NCBI GenBank assembly: GCA_021734835.1
Contig: JAIPIH010000012.1
Location: 1 to 64,000 of the forward strand
DNA: 64,000 bases
From: Candidatus Cloacimonadota bacterium
GTDB lineage: Bacteria; Cloacimonadota; Cloacimonadia; Cloacimonadales; TCS61
Direction of reading: 5' to 3'
The position numbers and the translations under genes are program-made. Shown here in pieces: positions 45,419 through 54,203 of the stretch. The stretch's first letter is position 1. Every line of letters begins with the position of its first letter. The notes below the pieces were generated by a model. The model did no database searches. It was not told the origin of the DNA and saw only the letters and a program-made list of their open reading frames with translations.

Positions 45419-46317
45419 CTCGAATAATTCCTGATAAAGATTTGGAGAAATTCATTCAAGCTACTGGTTGGATTCCTGGACAAGAAATACCTTTAAGGCA
45501 ACCTGTTAATAACCCAAATAGAACTCAACCTGCTATGCCTCAAAACATGGTTAATATTAATGATATATTAAAAGGCAAGATGTTTTATGATGGCAATCTT
45601 GCTGATGCTTTGCAACAAGCTTTAGAACATGCTGGAAGTACTGGTTATGTTGCTACAATGCCTGAACTTATTGCAGCCAAAGTTAAAGCTGGAAAGAATC
45701 ATGATTTTTATAAAAATTGGCTTACTGTTCACACAGAAGAAAACATCGGAATTGATCAAAAGGGAAGATTTTATGGTGCTAATGAACCAGTCTTAGTTTT
45801 AGTTAATGGCGGAGGAATACTAACTCCTAAACGTATTAAACAAGCTTATGATGAAGGATTAGTAAGTGGTAGTGCTAAATATACAAATCAAGAGTTTGAT
45901 GATTTACTGGATGGTAAACTTCCTGATGGCTCTGGAATTAAATTATATCATTTTGATGATGAAATTAAAAAAGGTGTTTCTGATTTACCTCATCAGTTTG
46001 GAATTGTAATGCCTTACTCAGTAGCTCAGAATACTGAATCTACTTATGTTAAAAAAAGGGAGTTTTTAGCAAATTCTTTAGTGATGGCAAGAAACGCAGG
46101 AATGCAAAATTTAGAAGAATACTTTGAAAGAGCAAAAGACACGTCTGATGATACCTTAGGTTGTTATCATCCTTTTGGTGGTCGTGATGCTAGTACTCCT
46201 CAGGGCCGTGTCCTGTTCCTGTACAGTGATTATGGCGGTCTCGGCGGCGACGATAATCTATACGGTGGTGGCCGGTTTGTCGGGGTAGCGCCGGAGGCGC
46301 CAAGCGCGCGAAAATAA
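45415..46317 (+). CDS. DGR variable protein 2
   Basis: 300-residue paralogue of variable protein 1. The first 78 bases of the two genes are identical, the middle diverges (with a shorter linker near residue 55), and about 65 bases before the variable repeat plus about 35 after it are identical again. The variable region differs from that of protein 1 at most diversified positions. It is coupled to the VWA gene by an ATGA overlap. Two targets per template give the machine two independently varied sensors or binders. Confidence 0.85.
   Translation: MTRIIPDKDLEKFIQATGWIPGQEIPLRQPVNNPNRTQPAMPQNMVNINDILKGKMFYDGNLADALQQALEHAGSTGYVATMPELIAAKVKAGKNHDFYKNWLTVHTEENIGIDQKGRFYGANEPVLVLVNGGGILTPKRIKQAYDEGLVSGSAKYTNQEFDDLLDGKLPDGSGIKLYHFDDEIKKGVSDLPHQFGIVMPYSVAQNTESTYVKKREFLANSLVMARNAGMQNLEEYFERAKDTSDDTLGCYHPFGGRDASTPQGRVLFLYSDYGGLGGDDNLYGGGRFVGVAPEAPSARK
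46203..46283 (+). repeat. Variable repeat 2 (VR2)
   Basis: 81 bp aligned without gaps to the template. Fourteen of 24 template A positions differ. One further change is T to G at 46221, a silent Leu codon change not explained by A-mutagenesis. Many changes go to Gly or Asp codons. Confidence 0.97.
46288..46300 (+). other. Post-VR2 hairpin
   Basis: Same GCGCC-GGA-GGCGC hairpin as after VR1, again starting four bases after the repeat. Confidence 0.6.
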
Positions 46318-46345
46318 TCATCCAAAGAATCTGAAAACAAAAACG

Positions 46346-46355
46346 TTTTTATATA
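46346..46355 (+). promoter_or_regulatory. TATA box of template RNA
   Basis: TTTTTATATA lies about 25-30 bases before the first base of the terminal stem of the template RNA (46375). The template should therefore be transcribed on its own, besides any read-through from VP2. Confidence 0.65.
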
Positions 46356-46374
46356 AGATATATTCTTACTACTT

Positions 46375-46628
46375 TGTCTCAGCTGCTTTATTAAAAGCAA
46401 TGAAGTAGCTTGGAACTACACGTCGTTTCACTATGACAGCCTAGCTGTTATAAAATACAACCACGACACCTAATGTGTGAAGTGGTGGTGGCTTTCCAGA
46501 AAGTGAAATGGCTACTCTTGGGGCCGTGTCCTGTTCCTTAACAATAATTATAACGGTCTCAACGGCAACAATAATCTAAACAATAATGGCCGGTTTGTCG
46601 GAATAGTCAGGCTAAGTGGGCTGAGACA
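46375..46628 (+). ncRNA. DGR template RNA
   Basis: About 254 nt. The 5' end TGTCTCAGC (46375-46383) is exactly complementary to the 3' end GCTGAGACA (46620-46628). Inside are further possible stems: ACAGC-CTA-GCTGT, TTTCACT with AGTGAAA (near 46428 and 46502), and CCAC...ACAC-loop-GTGT...GTGG. The template repeat fills the 3' third. The promoter at 46346 and the T-run after 46629 match these limits. The upstream part would be the RT-binding and priming region known from other DGRs. Confidence 0.8.
46521..46601 (+). repeat. Template repeat (TR)
   Basis: Donor sequence for VR1 and VR2, with eleven AAY codons that allow wide replacement without stops. Identity with both variable repeats starts at GGGCCGTGTCC. 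It ends near GTCGG; two further A positions (46602-46603) are G in both genes, the usual mismatch of the homing-initiation site. It lies 3' of the second target gene and on the same strand. Confidence 0.97.
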
Positions 46629-46647
46629 CCTTTTATTTTTTTATTTT
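46629..46647 (+). terminator. T-rich terminator of template RNA
   Basis: CC followed by T-tracts (TTTTATTTTTTTATTTT) directly after the closing stem, opposite the 3' end of the methyltransferase remnant. A U-tract is enough for archaeal termination. Confidence 0.6.
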
Positions 46648-47473
46648 AGAAAGTATTTCTTTAATTACATTAACTGTTACTGCATTCCCCATCATAGAAT
46701 ATCTTTGTGTTTCAGAGACTCCTTTTGTCCAGTTATCTGGAAACCCTTGAGCTCGTTCAGTTTCTAATGGAGTCAATCGTCTAATGTATTTCTGAAATAA
46801 ACGGAATATGATTTCCTCCTGATTTGCTTGTGGGTATTGTTGGAGCAACTCCTGATATAGAATAGATTCTTTTGCTTTGATAATCTCCATCATATTGGAG
46901 TTCCAACCCTTTCGGATTCGCTTTATTAAATATTTCAATGTTTGATCCGTAAGGTAATATTTTTCTTTTGGATTTTTCTCTATGATATCCAATAATGTAC
47001 ACTCTTTCTCTGTTTTGGGGAACTTTGAAATCCTTGCTGTTAAGAACCATCCATTCAATACAATACCCCAATTCATCCAGCCGTTGTAAAATGTAGGCAA
47101 AAGTTTTCCCTTGTTTGTGACTGAGTAGGCCTTTAACGTTTTCGAGGAGTAAATAATCAGGTTTTTTGCTTTTAAGAATTCTTTCAATCTCAAAAAACAA
47201 AGTGCCTCTTGAATCTTCGAAACCTTTCCTTTTTCCAGCAATGCTGAATGCTTGACAAGGAAATCCTGCACATAATAAATCAAAGTTAGGTATGTCTTTT
47301 GGGTTGATTTTTGTTGCATCACCAAAATTCTTGTGCTTTGGAAAGTGCTTTTGATATATTTGAACTGAGTATGTATCAACTTCTGAGAATCCGATACATT
47401 TTGCTTTTGGTATTGCTTTTTTGATCCCAATTTCAAATCCTCCCACTCCAGAAAACATAGAGAAATATTTCAA
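46633..47473 (-). pseudogene. C5 cytosine DNA methyltransferase, frameshifted
   Basis: The N-terminal 230 residues (from 47473) carry the SAM motif FSGVGGFEIG, catalytic GFPCQAFS, ENVKGL and QNRERVYIIG, ending at TAG 46781. The C-terminal motif RRLTPLETERAQGFPDNW ... MGNAVTV continues in another frame to 46633. The break is near 46780-46790, where GAAATACATTAGACG would need about two more bases to stay in frame. A natural deletion, a programmed shift or a sequence error are all possible. As written, the enzyme lacks its C-terminal helix and would be inactive. Confidence 0.8.
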
Positions 47474-47486
47474 TAACGATCACCTA

Positions 47487-49586
47487 CTAACTAAAACTAT
47501 TAGCAAACCAGCCACATCTGCATCTAGGATGAATTGGAAGAATTCCATCTGATAAATCAATCGGCACTACTTGATTATCAGGTGAAGCTTCTAAACATTG
47601 TTCACAAGCACCAGGTAATGTAACCATTCTAAGTGTTTTAACTTTTAGATCCTTGAAACTTTGAATATTCCCATTAATGAAAGATCTTTGTAATTCAGTT
47701 CTAGCAATTAATTCAGATCTAGTTCCCATCTTATTGAATCTTCCACTTGTTCCTCCAAACTTTTCAAATACAGTTTCAATATCTTCTTTCAATTGAGTTA
47801 CTCCTTTTCTTGCTTGAATACCTTCACGTAGAACTCTTTGTGTTTCCCTTAACAAATCATCACTAACCTTACCTGCAAGTTTAGAAGAAGAAAGATCTAA
47901 TGCTTTAAGTGCTGGCTCATGAACTGTACTTTTAATCTTGATTCCTGCAACAACAGGATTATTTTTCTTGATAAACTTCTCTCCCAAGTTTATTCCTTGT
48001 TTGAATTTCTTTTTAGAGTCCAGAAATATTGCAGCTGCTAATGCATCTCTTTCAGGAGCAAGTAGTTCAGAATCAATAATAATATCTTCAGCTTTGAGTT
48101 TGTCAAGATCATCTTTAATATCATATCTCCCATCAATCTCTTTTAAGAATTTCTTTCTTATCTTGTCAAAGATCTTATTAGCTCTATGTATAAGTATGTG
48201 TTCATCTTTGATAAATCTAGATTTAATTGGTTGACCTAACACTTCTAAAACACCCGGTGCTTCCATGATACTAGCATCAGATCCTGCAAACTTCTGAGCA
48301 TAAGGCATAAAGACATCATTAAAATCTTCATCTTCCACAATCATTAAATCTTCATTTCCTAAAAAGTCATCTGAATTAAAAAAATCTCCTGATGAAACAT
48401 TAGAGATGTCTTGGCTATTTTCTTTTGGGGGTGAAGAAATAGGATCTAAGCCCATCTCTTGCCTGACTTCATCAGGAGTAACAACTCCATACTTCAGATA
48501 GATTTCCCTTTCTTGTGCAAGTTCAAGATCAGTCTTTGATTGTAAAGAATTAAATTGAATTCTAACAGTATTTTCTTCAACTTTCAATATCTTTGTAAAT
48601 AACTCTTTTTCTAATACTGAAGAAACGAGAGATTGTATTCCTCCAATGTATAAGAAGAAATTCTGTTGCTCAGTTTGAGAAGATGCTCTATTAGTATTCT
48701 CTCCTGTGCCAAGCAGAATAGTTTTAGGAACTCCAGTACCTGCAACTATTTGATCAATAAAATATTTCAGATAACCTTCTCCTCCTTTTAGAGATGGCGC
48801 TTCAAGAACTTTAATCTCATAATAATAAGGCGTAACAAATTCAGATTTAGAATTAATCTTTTTATATTTCTCACTTTCTTCTTCAACCTGTTCTGATTCT
48901 GGTTGATGTTCTTTATCTCCTAATTTAACATGAAATTGAGGAAAGCCATGTCTGTAAACGGATTCAGCAAGACCTAGCTCAATATTTCTTTTAGCTTCAA
49001 TAAGTTTAGTGACTGGCTCAATAATTCCAGTACCAGTTAATGAATCAGCGATTGTATTTATTCTGAAATGAATTACTTGACCAGGATCTAAGTCGATTGT
49101 CTTAGTTCCAACTTTCTGAACATACCCTTTAATCTTGCCTTGATCATCAAGATCTATTTCTCCTGCACCTGTTTTCTTAAACTCGATAGTTTTTGGATCA
49201 ATTAAGACAAGATCTACAACTTTATCTTTTTCAGTTTTTGAGAAAACAATCTCAAGATATGCATTACCATAAATGTGTAAATGTCTAACAACATCAGTAA
49301 GAAGTTTAGGTAAATTTACTTTTGAATCAAAGTCAGATATGATTTCCCTTTGATCAATCTGTTCTTTGACATTCTCATCAATAATAAATTCATACCCTTT
49401 AGAAATAGCAAAATTACTGATGATGTTGACAGCTTGAAAAAGCATTTGATCGGTTTTGTAAATAGTTTCTAATTTAGTATAATTAACTGTAGAATAATCT
49501 ACTGTGAGAGCAGTTTGCCTACTGCCACTATGTACTTTTGAAAGTACCATTACTGACTTATCTTTTTTTGCTGGAGCTTCGGACAT
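47487..49586 (-). CDS. Portal protein fused to MuF domain
   Basis: 699 residues. The first 400 are a portal protein (stem/clip pattern, YLEIVFSKTEKDK, then TLEL-like helices and a loop before ENTNRASSQTEQQN). The last 140 are a MuF/SPP1-gp7-type domain, with the ends RTELQRSFINGNIQSFKDL, CEQCLEASPD and HPRCRCGWF. In most viruses these are two adjacent genes; here they are fused. The portal is the head vertex for DNA entry. MuF domains are minor head proteins. Confidence 0.85.
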   Translation of the reverse strand: MSEAPAKKDKSVMVLSKVHSGSRQTALTVDYSTVNYTKLETIYKTDQMLFQAVNIISNFAISKGYEFIIDENVKEQIDQREIISDFDSKVNLPKLLTDVVRHLHIYGNAYLEIVFSKTEKDKVVDLVLIDPKTIEFKKTGAGEIDLDDQGKIKGYVQKVGTKTIDLDPGQVIHFRINTIADSLTGTGIIEPVTKLIEAKRNIELGLAESVYRHGFPQFHVKLGDKEHQPESEQVEEESEKYKKINSKSEFVTPYYYEIKVLEAPSLKGGEGYLKYFIDQIVAGTGVPKTILLGTGENTNRASSQTEQQNFFLYIGGIQSLVSSVLEKELFTKILKVEENTVRIQFNSLQSKTDLELAQEREIYLKYGVVTPDEVRQEMGLDPISSPPKENSQDISNVSSGDFFNSDDFLGNEDLMIVEDEDFNDVFMPYAQKFAGSDASIMEAPGVLEVLGQPIKSRFIKDEHILIHRANKIFDKIRKKFLKEIDGRYDIKDDLDKLKAEDIIIDSELLAPERDALAAAIFLDSKKKFKQGINLGEKFIKKNNPVVAGIKIKSTVHEPALKALDLSSSKLAGKVSDDLLRETQRVLREGIQARKGVTQLKEDIETVFEKFGGTSGRFNKMGTRSELIARTELQRSFINGNIQSFKDLKVKTLRMVTLPGACEQCLEASPDNQVVPIDLSDGILPIHPRCRCGWFANSFS

Positions 49587-49932
49587 TTTTCTTCTTAGCA
49601 GTGGTCTGAGACTTTTTCTTTGATAATTTAATTAACTCATTTTTTTCTTTATAATATTTCATCACAAAAGACTTATGCAAAACATAAAGTCTAATGTACC
49701 TACTATTTACAATCCTAGTTCCAGTCATTGTACTGACCACTGTAAGATCTGTATCTACAGGAAACTTACTTAGAATATGCCCTAATGCTTTCGGACCTTT
49801 CACTCCATTTTTCTGAGAATATCTTGATATGTAATTATAAATCTCAGATGCACTTTTTTTTCTTGGATAAAAATACAGTAATGCTTTTAGTATTCTTTTA
49901 TCCCTTCTGTTCAAATCTTTTTTCTTAAACAT
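49558..49932 (-). CDS. Hypothetical basic wHTH-like protein
   Basis: 124 residues, basic, with a helix-rich start (KRILKALLYFYPRKKSASEI) that could be a winged helix. It lies between terminase and portal and overlaps the portal by 29 nt. A DNA-packaging accessory is possible. Confidence 0.45.
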   Translation of the reverse strand: MFKKKDLNRRDKRILKALLYFYPRKKSASEIYNYISRYSQKNGVKGPKALGHILSKFPVDTDLTVVSTMTGTRIVNSRYIRLYVLHKSFVMKYYKEKNELIKLSKKKSQTTAKKKNVRSSSKKR

Positions 49933-49950
49933 AGTATGTTACCTCCTCTT

Positions 49951-51426
49951 TTATCTGACAATACTTGTCACAAAACCTCTAGACTCTGATTTCTTAGCTC
50001 CTTCTCCAGCATAAACAAAAGCAATAGGAATATCAGGGTGTACTCCTATCTCCACAATCTTACCATCTTCTAAAGCAAAACTAAGAAACTCTTGCTCTAA
50101 CATCTGATACTTTTCTTTGGCTTCATCTGTTCCGTAAGGTATGATTACTTGGTTATTTTCAAACCATGTAGTCATCCTAAGAATTGCATTTGTCTTTGAG
50201 ATAGAAAGGTCTGTGTCTCTGCTTCCTGTTCTAAGCATCTTTATTGGCAGACCTAAATGTTGTATTTCTCTACTGATTGCCATGATACTATTTTCTTCTA
50301 GTGTCATAACATCATAATCATAAACTGCATGAAGTTCTCTAAGTTTGTCCACTTGTTGTTGTCCACTTAATCCCTTCTGCCTATAATAATCACATAATAA
50401 TAATCTCCCATCATTTAATCTGGCAAGTGTTAAGAATACTGAATAATTCGCACCTTTTCTATCTGAGAACGCAAAGTCTCCACCACAGTTTATAGTCATT
50501 ACTTGGAAACCTGATTTGACAAGATCTTTCCTATTCTTGATTAGACCAATATTCTCATCTCTTGATCTTCTTAACCAGTCTCTCTTAAAGATAGAAGTCT
50601 GATCATCAATTGGATTGAGCATATACTCACATTGAAATCTTAAAGATCCAATCGTAGCTTTTATTTTCATTAATTCATCAAATGATTTTCTTCTAGGAGA
50701 AAGTACAATCTTTTTCTCCATATCAATAATGGCAGGATATGCTTTAAAGTTGAACTCCTTATTTGATTTAAGATCATAAAGAATATCGGAGTATCTTAAT
50801 GGAGTTCCAACGACACTAATAGAACCTCTCTTAGCTGTTGCACAATTAAATACTGCAGAATAAAACTTATTGATGGTTTGTTTATCGCTTAAGGTACTGT
50901 CTTCTGTAATTATATCATCACATACAATTCTATCTACATGAAGTCCTCTCCATTTTCCCGCTATACTTCTTGCATGAACAATACAATCATTCTTTAGAAC
51001 TATTTTCCTTGAGTTCCATGAGCTAAGACTAACATTCTTATCTGCTCCTTCAGGTTTGAATTGTTGATTAAGATAAGGGCAGACATAAAAGAAATATTTA
51101 ATCCTATCAAACAATTCATTAGTCTGATCACCACTTACTGAAGAAACAATCTGACTTTTCTTAATCTTATATACAGCAAAATAAATGGTAAGCCATACAG
51201 TAAATAGTTCTGATTTACTGTGTCCTCTTGGAGCTTCAATAGCATTATTACGATATTCTAATTCTAACTCAAACCATTCTTTATAGTAATCTTCTTCTAT
51301 AAATTCCTGTTCCATATGAGGTGCTAAATATTTCTTAACAAAATCAATGAAATTATCATAAGTAGGATCGGCAAAACTCTCAAAGAGAGCTACTTCAATC
51401 GGACTGCTTAGCTGACTCAATTGCAT
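49951..51426 (-). CDS. Terminase large subunit
   Basis: 491 residues. The ATPase part has a variant Walker A APRGHSKS (65-72) and Walker B VDRIVCDD (Asp170/171), followed by the coupling segment SVVGTPLRYSD. The nuclease part begins with INCGGDFAFSDRKG (metal-binding Asp). It packages DNA into the head through the portal encoded two genes on. Confidence 0.85.
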   Translation of the reverse strand: MQLSQLSSPIEVALFESFADPTYDNFIDFVKKYLAPHMEQEFIEEDYYKEWFELELEYRNNAIEAPRGHSKSELFTVWLTIYFAVYKIKKSQIVSSVSGDQTNELFDRIKYFFYVCPYLNQQFKPEGADKNVSLSSWNSRKIVLKNDCIVHARSIAGKWRGLHVDRIVCDDIITEDSTLSDKQTINKFYSAVFNCATAKRGSISVVGTPLRYSDILYDLKSNKEFNFKAYPAIIDMEKKIVLSPRRKSFDELMKIKATIGSLRFQCEYMLNPIDDQTSIFKRDWLRRSRDENIGLIKNRKDLVKSGFQVMTINCGGDFAFSDRKGANYSVFLTLARLNDGRLLLCDYYRQKGLSGQQQVDKLRELHAVYDYDVMTLEENSIMAISREIQHLGLPIKMLRTGSRDTDLSISKTNAILRMTTWFENNQVIIPYGTDEAKEKYQMLEQEFLSFALEDGKIVEIGVHPDIPIAFVYAGEGAKKSESRGFVTSIVR

Positions 51427-51991
51427 CCCTCCACTCTTTCATTATTTCTGGATGTTTCTTTAAGATCTGAATAGTTGTATCCTTGAAAATTGTAAACTCT
51501 TGATGAAAATTATTGATCTGAATATTGACTGTTTGATCTTCAGCTTTCTTGAATTTAGACTCTTTGACTTTTAGTAAGATCAAAAGAAAATCTTTGATAG
51601 AATACCAATCATTCTTAGTAAGTTCTTTCAAATATAATTTCTGAACATGCTTACTAATAACTGAATCAAAATCCTCATCCTTTTGCCATCTTAATGCAAA
51701 AACAAGATCTCGATATCCTGGAATATCTAAGACCTTACATGATGCTTTTGAATCTGCAGGATCATAATAACTGCATTGTTTCTTTATAGGACAAGTATGA
51801 CAATGAGGCACTCTAGATGAGTGCTTTCCTGTCTTCATAGAATTAAACGAATTAGCCACAACCCTCTTAGGACTCATGGTTTTCCCCCCTTTCACAGAGT
51901 CCTCTTTAGTGAATGTGTGAACATTCCCCTTAAAGTTATCCAACTTGGAATCTTGAGGGCTCGTTTGAGGGCTCGTTTTATTCTTCTCCAT
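51395..51991 (-). CDS. Cys-rich protein, possible small terminase
   Basis: About 198 residues. A cluster of Cys (CHTCPIKKQC ... SC) could bind zinc; the C-terminal part is helical (TTIQILKKHPEIMKEWRDAI). Directly upstream of the large terminase, overlapping it by 32 nt, is the usual place of the small terminase. The start at 51991 follows GGGAG; Mets a few codons earlier lie within the preceding gene. Confidence 0.5.
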   Translation of the reverse strand: MEKNKTSPQTSPQDSKLDNFKGNVHTFTKEDSVKGGKTMSPKRVVANSFNSMKTGKHSSRVPHCHTCPIKKQCSYYDPADSKASCKVLDIPGYRDLVFALRWQKDEDFDSVISKHVQKLYLKELTKNDWYSIKDFLLILLKVKESKFKKAEDQTVNIQINNFHQEFTIFKDTTIQILKKHPEIMKEWRDAIESAKQSD

Positions 51992-52658
51992 CAGGTAACT
52001 CCCCATCATCATCTAATTTTGCATCTGTTTCTGACTCAGATTCAACTGGTTTTTTAGGAGTTGATGAGATAAATTTCTCACATATCTCAACCAAAGCTTT
52101 ACTAGGATCTTCTGCATTCTCAGATCTCTGAATCGCTTCCATCACAAGATTCTTCTCAGATTCTTTTAAAACAAAACTTAATACTACAGGAGCTTCTCTC
52201 TTCTCTTTTTCTTCCCTATCTTCTATCTGTCTTTTGATGTCATCAGGTAATCCAAGAAGTTCTAATCTATCTTTAATTATGGTTTGATCAAAGTTTAGAA
52301 CTTTCTCCATATCTTCTAATTTGTATCTCTGATTGATTTTCTTAAACATCATAGCTTCTTTGTATGGGTTATGAGTTCCATGAATATTTGCATTAAGAGT
52401 ATCAACCATTGCTTCTGTTTCATCTACATTGTCAACAATACACTCTACTTCTGTAAAACCTAATTGCTTACACGCTTTGAAACGATGAGCTCCATCTATG
52501 ATAACATACTTATCATCAATTTTTCTTACTTCAAGCGGTTTTCTAAAACCCTTTCTTTTGATATTGAGAACTAATTTCTGAAATGAATTATCATCCATCT
52601 CATTAGGGTTATATTCATTCTCAATAATTTCACTTACTTGTATTAATTCTGTTTTCAT
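51978..52658 (-). CDS. ParB-like nuclease/regulatory protein
   Basis: 226 residues. The N-terminal 100 are a ParB/Srx domain with IIDGAHRFKACKQLGF; a helical KorB-like segment (LEDMEKVLNFDQTIIKDRL) and an acidic tail follow. In viruses such proteins act in DNA methylation clusters or partition. It lies directly after the Dam gene and before terminase. Confidence 0.7.
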   Translation of the reverse strand: MKTELIQVSEIIENEYNPNEMDDNSFQKLVLNIKRKGFRKPLEVRKIDDKYVIIDGAHRFKACKQLGFTEVECIVDNVDETEAMVDTLNANIHGTHNPYKEAMMFKKINQRYKLEDMEKVLNFDQTIIKDRLELLGLPDDIKRQIEDREEKEKREAPVVLSFVLKESEKNLVMEAIQRSENAEDPSKALVEICEKFISSTPKKPVESESETDAKLDDDGELPDGEE

Positions 52659-53602
52659 TTTGTCACCACCAATATTTCAGTTGCAGTTTGCATAGATTCT
52701 TTTGTTGCAGTAATAGCCCACTTGTGTTGTATCTCATGGAGTTCTGCAGGTCTATGCTCTTGCACTATACTTAGCAATTTTTGTCCATCAATGTCAGGAC
52801 CTCCAAAGCTAAAGATAACTTTTGGAATGTGCATTGATTTCTCAATCAACTTGTGAAGAAATGCCTCTGCATCACCAGAATTGAATTTACTCTTAACTAC
52901 AGGAATCTTTTCTTGAATCAAAATACTATCTAGAATATTGTAAAATTCTTCATAACTTTGAGAACCAGCATAAGGTGGATCAAAATAAACTGTATCGCCC
53001 TGTACTTTATCTAAGAAATCAAAAACATCCATCTTATGATGCTGATTGTCTTGCCCATTATCGAAGATCCCTTGATTGATTTGTTCCTTAATCTGTTTAA
53101 ATGCCTTAGTGGGTTTAAACATATACTTCAAGTGAGGCTTAATTACTTTCAGATTACTTGTTGCTATATTCTCTGGTATCTTATTAGATAACATACTAAA
53201 CGGCTTATACTTAAACAAGAACTTGATCAATAGAAGTTTCTGAAGATCTGATTTTGCATTAGCAAAAGCATTATCCAATAATTTCTCATCCTTATTTAAG
53301 AGAAGATTTGGAAACGTATCATGAATGAAATTATTATCTGTCTCTTTGAACAAAGAATAAAGATCATACTCAGATAATTTAGTTCTCTTATTTTCTATGA
53401 TTGCCTTTCCAACAATATCAGATCTAACTGATATATCATTGCTTATTACTTTGTATCCTTGTGCCTTAGCAAGCAAAGATACACTCCCACCACCAAGAAA
53501 AGCATCAATGAATACTTTACCTTGTGCAAAGCTCATAATCTTTCTTGCTAATTTTCTTTTGCCACCAAAGTAAGCTGGTAACGATTCATACCCTTTCCAC
53601 AT
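52655..53602 (-). CDS. DNA adenine methyltransferase (Dam-like)
   Basis: 315 residues. Class D12 pattern: PAYFGGKRKLA near the start, the SAM motif FIDAFLGGGSVSLLA, and the catalytic VYFDPPYAG near residue 215. It methylates adenine in viral DNA, perhaps for protection from host restriction. No matching endonuclease was seen next to it. It overlaps its neighbours by four and 17 nt. Confidence 0.85.
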   Translation of the reverse strand: MWKGYESLPAYFGGKRKLARKIMSFAQGKVFIDAFLGGGSVSLLAKAQGYKVISNDISVRSDIVGKAIIENKRTKLSEYDLYSLFKETDNNFIHDTFPNLLLNKDEKLLDNAFANAKSDLQKLLLIKFLFKYKPFSMLSNKIPENIATSNLKVIKPHLKYMFKPTKAFKQIKEQINQGIFDNGQDNQHHKMDVFDFLDKVQGDTVYFDPPYAGSQSYEEFYNILDSILIQEKIPVVKSKFNSGDAEAFLHKLIEKSMHIPKVIFSFGGPDIDGQKLLSIVQEHRPAELHEIQHKWAITATKESMQTATEILVVTK

Positions 53603-54203
53603 TTTGATTATCCTCCACTATTTTAGCTAGTTTATCCTTCTCACATTTTTGTAAGGAGATTGTAAGTTTACATTTTGGACATTGGAATATTATGCTCCAA
53701 CCACCATATCGTTTCATAGGAGTATTACAATTAGAACAAGGAAAATATTCAACCCTTTTCACTGAACCTTTTACTACATAATCTTGTCTTGAAATTAAGA
53801 TTACTTTTTTACCGTCTTTAGTTATACCTGCTTTTAATTCAACCATGATAGAAGAGGCTTTGACATTCCAATCATTAGGTAAACCAAGAGAAGACCATAA
53901 GCTTTTAGGAATGCCTAGGTAATATGCTAAACTGGTTTTCCCTTCTTGTCTGGAATGGTTTTCACTTCGAACAACACAAGGTCTCGGTTTCACATCTTCT
54001 GGTTGCTCACCTATAAAGAATGCAACACCTTTTTCTTCATCAAGTGTTTCAAATTCAACTGGAAAAGCATAGTTTTTATCGACAAATTTATCGTTAATTC
54101 TTTTAGGGATATGAAACCCATAACTATCACCCACATCTCTAAGTCTAGTAAGTTCCTTAACAAACTTAATCTCAAAATCTTTAATTAACACGATTTTTTT
54201 CAC
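53586..54203 (-). CDS. Zinc-ribbon regulatory-like protein
   Basis: 205 residues. Near 110-120 is an AbrB-like SLAYYLGIPKSLWSSLGL. The C-terminal 60 carry a zinc ribbon (PCSNCNTPMKRYGG ... CPKCKL). The start is a GTG at 54203. It may bind DNA. Confidence 0.5.
   Translation of the reverse strand: MKKIVLIKDFEIKFVKELTRLRDVGDSYGFHIPKRINDKFVDKNYAFPVEFETLDEEKGVAFFIGEQPEDVKPRPCVVRSENHSRQEGKTSLAYYLGIPKSLWSSLGLPNDWNVKASSIMVELKAGITKDGKKVILISRQDYVVKGSVKRVEYFPCSNCNTPMKRYGGWSIIFQCPKCKLTISLQKCEKDKLAKIVEDNQNVERV

Noticed and set aside
46521-46601. Template repeat as the end of a third variable-protein gene
   Set aside because: The frame is open but nothing upstream resembles the targets; the stretch before it is the structured RNA with its own promoter.
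46203-46601. Variable and template repeats as an assembly duplication
   Set aside because: Differences are confined to A positions, and an intact DGR reverse transcriptase is adjacent.
46633-47436. Second long frame over the cytosine methyltransferase as a separate gene
   Set aside because: Only its last 50 residues make sense, as the missing end of the methyltransferase; the rest is out of frame with the conserved motifs.
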